Source: Larkinella sp049445795
Lineage (GTDB): Bacteria > Bacteroidota > Bacteroidia > Cytophagales > Spirosomataceae
DNA: 64,000 nt
Direction of reading: 5' to 3'
NCBI RefSeq assembly: GCF_049445795.1
Contig: NZ_JBMSDT010000018.1
Coordinates: 80,543-144,542, forward strand
The translations under genes and the position numbers were made by a program. This document shows, in pieces, positions 60,513 through 64,000 of the stretch. Under the pieces are notes generated by a model. That model made no database searches and was not told the origin of the DNA. It saw only the letters and a program-made list of their open reading frames with translations. Each line of letters begins with the position of its first letter. The first letter of the stretch is position 1.

Positions 60513-61192
60513 CCACCCTCTCCCAAACCCTTCTCCCTCTGACCACCGTCACCTTTCCGGAAATCGCCCTGCGGACGCGCGACGGGCATAAGCTTCGGGG
60601 GTATTTCGGTGAGCTGTTCCGGGAGCATTCGCCGATTCTGCACAACCATTACGAGGACGGCACGCTGCGGTATGCGTACCCGCTGGTGCAATACAAGGTG
60701 CTGCGGAAAGTTCCCACGCTGGTGGGGCTGCGGGAAGGCGCGACGCTGCTGGCGCAGTTGTTTCTGCGCATCCGGGAGTTAGACCTCGATGGGGCGCATA
60801 TCCCCGTGCTGAGCAAACACATCCGCCACGAGCAGGCACCCGTCGGGCTGAGCGACGACCTGCACCGGTACCGTTTCGAGACGCTCTGGATGGCCCTCAA
60901 TCAGGAAAATTACCGCGACTACCGCGACCGTTCGCCCGCCGATCAGCACGCCCAACTGAAACGCATCCTGACCAACCAGATTTTGATGGTCTTCAAAGAC
61001 CTTGGCCTGTGGCTGGAACCGCACGAACGGATTCTGGTCAGCCTGAAGGCCGAGGAGCGGACCACCCAGTTCAAAAACCAGACCATGCTGGCGTTCGCCG
61101 GGGAGTTTACCGCCAACGTGATCCTGCCCGACGGGCTGGGGCTGGGCAAGCAGGTCGCCCGGGGTTTCGGAGCCCTCCGCCGAATCGAGTAA
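60509..61192 (+). CDS. cas6: CRISPR pre-crRNA endoribonuclease Cas6
   Basis: A 227-residue RAMP nuclease that cuts the repeat transcript. An N-terminal ferredoxin-like fold carries possible catalytic histidines (HSPILHNHYEDGTLRYAYPL). The glycine-rich loop near the C-terminus, DGLGLGKQVARGFGALRRIE, is the usual Cas6 signature. It is GC-rich like the host, in contrast to cas3, whose stop codon it overlaps. The repeats' 3' end ATTGAAAC fits cleavage by Cas6 to leave an 8-base handle. Confidence 0.88.
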   Translation: MTTLSQTLLPLTTVTFPEIALRTRDGHKLRGYFGELFREHSPILHNHYEDGTLRYAYPLVQYKVLRKVPTLVGLREGATLLAQLFLRIRELDLDGAHIPVLSKHIRHEQAPVGLSDDLHRYRFETLWMALNQENYRDYRDRSPADQHAQLKRILTNQILMVFKDLGLWLEPHERILVSLKAEERTTQFKNQTMLAFAGEFTANVILPDGLGLGKQVARGFGALRRIE

Positions 61193-61222
61193 AATTCATA
61201 ACTCATAATTCATAACTCCTTC

Positions 61223-62248
61223 GTGCAGCTTCACATCAACACCTACGGGACCTATGTGCACGTCAAAGACCAGATGTTCGACATCCGGTTGCGGGAAAAA
61301 GACGGTCAGATCAAAAGCACACCGTATTCGGCGCAGAAAGTGACGCACATCATCATGGCCACGGGAACATCGCTCAGCACGGACGCCATTCGGCTGGCGA
61401 TGCAGAACAACGTCGATATTGTTTTTGTCGAGCAGGACGGCGATCCGATTGGCCGGGTTTGGCATTCGAAGCTGGGCAGTACGACCAAGATCCGGAAGGC
61501 CCAACTGGAGGCCAGTTTGTCGGCGGTGGGCGTTCGCTGGATCAAAAGCTGGTTGCTGACCAAGATAGACAACCAGCTTCAGTTTATCAAAGATCTGAAA
61601 AAACATCGGCCGCAACACGCGGATTTTCTGAACGATAAGCTGGCCCGGCTGGAAGCCCTGTGCGTCTCGGTCAACACGCTGGATGCCCCGCGCGTGGCCG
61701 ACCTGGCCGAAACCCTGCGGGGGCTGGAGGGCACGGCCGGGCGGCTGTATTTCGAGACGCTCAGTTACGTGCTGCCCCCGGAGTACCGGTTCAACGGGCG
61801 CAGCAGTCGGCCCGCCCGCGATGCTTTCAACGCCTTTCTGAATTACGCGTACGGGATTTTGTACAGCAAAACCGAAAAGAGCCTGATCATCGCCGGGATC
61901 GACCCGTATGTCGGTTTTCTGCACCGTGACGATTATAACCAGTTGAGCATGGTCTATGATTTCATCGAGCCGTACCGGTGTTACGCCGATGAGGTGGTGT
62001 TCCGGTTGTTTTCGGCCAAGAAAGTGAATAAAACCCACACAAGTCCGCTGGCAAACCGGAATGGCGAGCCGGGGGCTACGCTGAACGCGGAGGGAAAGGC
62101 GCTATTGGTAACGGCTTTCAATGCGTTCATGGACGACGACCCAATCCGGCATCGGGGCCGTAACTTATGCCGCAGCCACGTCATGCAACTCGACGCGCAC
62201 CAGTTTGCCAACGAATTGATTCAAAAGAGTGAAAGAGCGAAAGACTGA
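61223..62248 (+). CDS. cas1: CRISPR integrase Cas1
   Basis: A 341-residue integrase, starting at GTG 61223 (MQLHINTYGTYVHVKDQMFD). Metal-binding residues are Glu169 in LEGTAGRLYFE, His234 in GFLHRDD and Asp246/Glu249 in VYDFIEPYR. DPYVGFLHRDDYNQLSMVYD is the family core. It adds new spacers together with Cas2. Its final residues (KSERAKD) and stop are read from the left arm of an inverted repeat. TAACTCATAATTCATAACTC-type simple repeats precede the start. Confidence 0.95.
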   Translation: MQLHINTYGTYVHVKDQMFDIRLREKDGQIKSTPYSAQKVTHIIMATGTSLSTDAIRLAMQNNVDIVFVEQDGDPIGRVWHSKLGSTTKIRKAQLEASLSAVGVRWIKSWLLTKIDNQLQFIKDLKKHRPQHADFLNDKLARLEALCVSVNTLDAPRVADLAETLRGLEGTAGRLYFETLSYVLPPEYRFNGRSSRPARDAFNAFLNYAYGILYSKTEKSLIIAGIDPYVGFLHRDDYNQLSMVYDFIEPYRCYADEVVFRLFSAKKVNKTHTSPLANRNGEPGATLNAEGKALLVTAFNAFMDDDPIRHRGRNLCRSHVMQLDAHQFANELIQKSERAKD

Positions 62249-62335
62249 AAGAGCGGGTCGCCTGACTTGCACGCATTCACCGCCCGGCGGACCGTTCCCA
62301 CACTCTTTCACTCTTTCGCTCTCTCACTCTTTCGC
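62226..62335. repeat. inverted repeat at cas1/cas2 junction
   Basis: The left arm from 62226 (AGTGAAAGAGCGAAAGACTG...) pairs with the right arm about 62300-62335 (...CTTTCACTCTTTCGCTCTCT). Both are made of GAAAGAGCG-like units. The left arm contains the cas1 stop codon (62246-62248); the right arm ends 10 bases before the cas2 start. Confidence 0.7.
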
Positions 62336-62344
62336 ACATTTACC

Positions 62345-62635
62345 ATGATCATCTGGGTTCTCTACGACATTGAAAAAGACAAGGCGCGTACGAAAGCCGC
62401 CAAGCTTTGTCAGCAGGCGGGTTTGTACCGGGTGCAGTTCTCCTGCTTTCTGGGTTCACTGACGCCGAATGCCAAAGACACGCTGCGGCTTCAGTTGGAA
62501 GACCTGATCAACGAAGAAAAAGACCGGGTCTACATTTTTCCGATGAGCCGCGACGAATTGCAGCAAACCGACTTGCTGGGACAGGCCTTCGACAAGAAGC
62601 TGGTGACCGACGAAATCCGCGCCCTCTTTTTCTGA
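62345..62635 (+). CDS. cas2: CRISPR-associated Cas2
   Basis: A 96-residue ferredoxin-fold protein, starting at ATG 62345 (MIIWVLYDIEKDKARTKAAK). DIEKDKAR and GLYRVQFSCFLGSLTPNAKD match the Cas2 family. The final part (KDRVYIFPMSRDEL) is the usual strand for Cas1-Cas2 contact. It forms the integration complex with Cas1. Confidence 0.93.
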   Translation: MIIWVLYDIEKDKARTKAAKLCQQAGLYRVQFSCFLGSLTPNAKDTLRLQLEDLINEEKDRVYIFPMSRDELQQTDLLGQAFDKKLVTDEIRALFF

Positions 62636-62678
62636 CCCGCGTCTAACTCATAACTCTTAATTCTTAACTCCTAACTCC

Positions 62679-63251
62679 TTGACCCTAACACCGTCCCATC
62701 TGATCGAATACCTATTCTGCCCTCGGTTTACGTATTTTGAGTACGTGTTGCAGATTCCGCAGAACGAGGAAAAAGACTACAAAGTGATGCGGGGCCGTCA
62801 CCTGCACGACGAGAAACTGGAGCAGAACAAGGACTATCTGCGCCGTCGGCTGGGCGTTATCGGCAAGCACCTGGACCAATACCTGACCAACGATCATATC
62901 CGGGGGCGGATTGATGAGGTGCTGGAACTGGCCGACGGAACGATGGCTCCGCTGGATTACAAGTTCGCCGAATTCAAGGACCGGATTTATGAGACGTACC
63001 GGACGCAGTTGTACTGTTACGCCTGGCTGATTGCGGATAATTTTGGCCGGGAGGTAACGCGGGGGTATTTGGTGTATACGCGGAGTCGAAACAAAGTGGT
63101 GGAAGTACCGATCGGGCCGACCGATCTGGCCGAAATCCGGGAAGCCGCCGAAGCGATTTACCGGATTATCGATCAAAATTTTTTCCCGAAAGCGACCAAA
63201 TACAAAGCCCGTTGCGTAACTTGTACGTACCGGAATGTCTGCATTCGGTAG
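62679..63251 (+). CDS. cas4: CRISPR-associated Cas4 exonuclease
   Basis: A 190-residue RecB-like nuclease starting at a TTG (62679), because no ATG lies before the conserved start TPSHLIEYLFCPRFTYFEYV. The first cysteine is in LFCPRFTYFEYVL, and the C-terminal iron-sulphur cysteines are in KARCVTCTYRNVCIR. The nuclease core has GRIDEVLELADGTMAPLDYK (the GxhD...ExxxYK pattern). Cas4 trims prespacers and sets their orientation. The array leader follows directly. Confidence 0.92.
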   Translation: MTLTPSHLIEYLFCPRFTYFEYVLQIPQNEEKDYKVMRGRHLHDEKLEQNKDYLRRRLGVIGKHLDQYLTNDHIRGRIDEVLELADGTMAPLDYKFAEFKDRIYETYRTQLYCYAWLIADNFGREVTRGYLVYTRSRNKVVEVPIGPTDLAEIREAAEAIYRIIDQNFFPKATKYKARCVTCTYRNVCIR

Positions 63252-63445
63252 TCTTTCCGGGCGGCAATTTATTTTCACGCTGTCTGGAATCGCTTATAAT
63301 GTATTGATTATGTAGTAGTTGTGCTTTCGGAAAATGGCAAATTGTATGCTTAAAAATCGTTATTTGACATGTTGTGTAAACCAAAACGAGAGCAAGCGTT
63401 TTTCGCGCAAGGCTTTGCTTATCAGTTTATTATCAAGTCAGACGA
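63252..63445 (+). promoter_or_regulatory. CRISPR leader region
   Basis: This 194-base, AT-rich, gene-free stretch between cas4 and the first repeat should hold the array promoter and the integration signals. AGCAAGCG...GGCTTTGCT near 63393-63420 is a weak inverted repeat close to the first repeat. Orientation is inferred from the repeat 3' end (ATTGAAAC). Confidence 0.7.
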
Positions 63446-64000
63446 CTTGCTGAATATCATCCAGATAAAGACGGATTGAAACGATACAACCGAAGAAGGC
63501 TGTTTGTCTGGTCAGCAAACTTGCTGAATATCATCCAGATAAAGACGGATTGAAACTCGATTGCGGATTGCATCAAATCTGGGATATATGAATCTTGCTG
63601 AATATCATCCAGATAAAGACGGATTGAAACGGTCGGGTGATGGATGGCAGACGGATATTTGGTATTCTTGCTGAATATCATCCAGATAAAGACGGATTGA
63701 AACTTTTCAGGATTTGTCAAATGGTATTTTGCGGGAAATCCTTGCTGAATATCATCCAGATAAAGACGGATTGAAACTTTTTACTTAACCCACTCGTTGT
63801 GACCCATCATAATTCTTGCTGAATATCATCCAGATAAAGACGGATTGAAACAAAGGAATTTCAATCTCAAAATCATCGTCCTCAATACTTGCTGAATATC
63901 ATCCAGATAAAGACGGATTGAAACTATGACTCTCAGCAGGGCAACGGTGATGACAACCGCCTTGCTGAATATCATCCAGATAAAGACGGATTGAAACGAG
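63446..64000 (+). CRISPR. CRISPR array: eight 37-base repeats visible, continues past window
   Basis: Repeats begin at 63446, 63520, 63594, 63667, 63741, 63815, 63888 and 63961. Each is 37 bases, starting CTTGCTGAATATCATCC and ending GACGGATTGAAAC; all eight look identical. Spacers 1-7 are 36-37 bases long and all different; spacer 8 is cut off after GAG. The ATTGAAAC end is the usual type I-B 5' handle, so crRNA is read in the plus direction away from cas4. The absence of repeat decay suggests an active leader-proximal end. Confidence 0.99.

Noticed and set aside
63457..63720. Minus-strand open frame of 87 codons with repeated FQSVFIWMIFSK
   Set aside because: It is only the translation of the CRISPR repeats.

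Overview
The window looks like a chromosomal piece of a Bacteroidota bacterium of the Cytophagales, most like the Spirosoma/Larkinella group. The evidence is an ECF sigma factor/FecR/SusC/SusD locus, TonB-dependent receptors with carboxypeptidase-like N-termini, a KdpD split into two proteins, WYL, HxlR and TetR regulators, and a host GC content that looks well above 50 %. The genus is an inference from gene style, not from a marker gene. I saw no rRNA or tRNA gene.

Layout: 1-677 end of a PmoA-like (DUF6807) protein; 966-7769 sigma/anti-sigma/SusC/SusD uptake locus, followed by a giant FG-GAP/VCBS lipoprotein (7969-11529) that carries two palindromic repeats inserted in frame; 11584-12988 a divergent NmrA/HxlR pair with an operator; 13065-17712 a TolC/HlyD/ABC membrane-domain operon with a divergent TetR; 17836-20094 a TonB receptor; 20236-24681 ppk1 and a GAF protein cut by an in-frame TAG; 25032-25792 a small unknown protein and an acyl carrier protein; 25882-32224 an RND efflux operon (TolC, MFP, RND) under a TetR; 32505-34872 cmoA plus an isoprenylcysteine-methyltransferase-like gene under a paralogous TetR; 35081-38325 a deoxy-sugar/aldose oxidation operon; 38644-49774 a kdp potassium locus (two micro-ORFs, kdpF, A, B, C, a beta-barrel, the N-terminal half of KdpD, a separate histidine kinase, kup); 49903-53413 hydrolases, a glyoxalase-type dioxygenase and a WYL regulator; 53450-54704 small genes including a PIN toxin/antitoxin pair; 54802-64000 a type I-B CRISPR-Cas locus (cas8-7-5-3-6-1-2-4 and an array running off the right edge).

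Three themes go beyond routine annotation. First, the CRISPR locus is a composite: cas8-cas7-cas5-cas3 is AT-rich and unlike the host, while cas6-cas1-cas2-cas4 has host-like GC, and the change falls at the 4-bp overlap between cas3 and cas6. Second, intergenic palindromes are abundant and of several families. One family (core CACGGACTTTAGTCCGTG, four copies between 37.9 and 51.4 kb) supplies the stop codon of two unrelated genes and shows paired base changes that favour a short hairpin; another family sits inside a coding sequence without breaking it. Third, regulatory wiring can be read directly: two paralogous TetR proteins share the operator TTAATCA-NN-TGATTAA at three sites, and HxlR and another TetR have clear palindromic sites in their divergent promoters.
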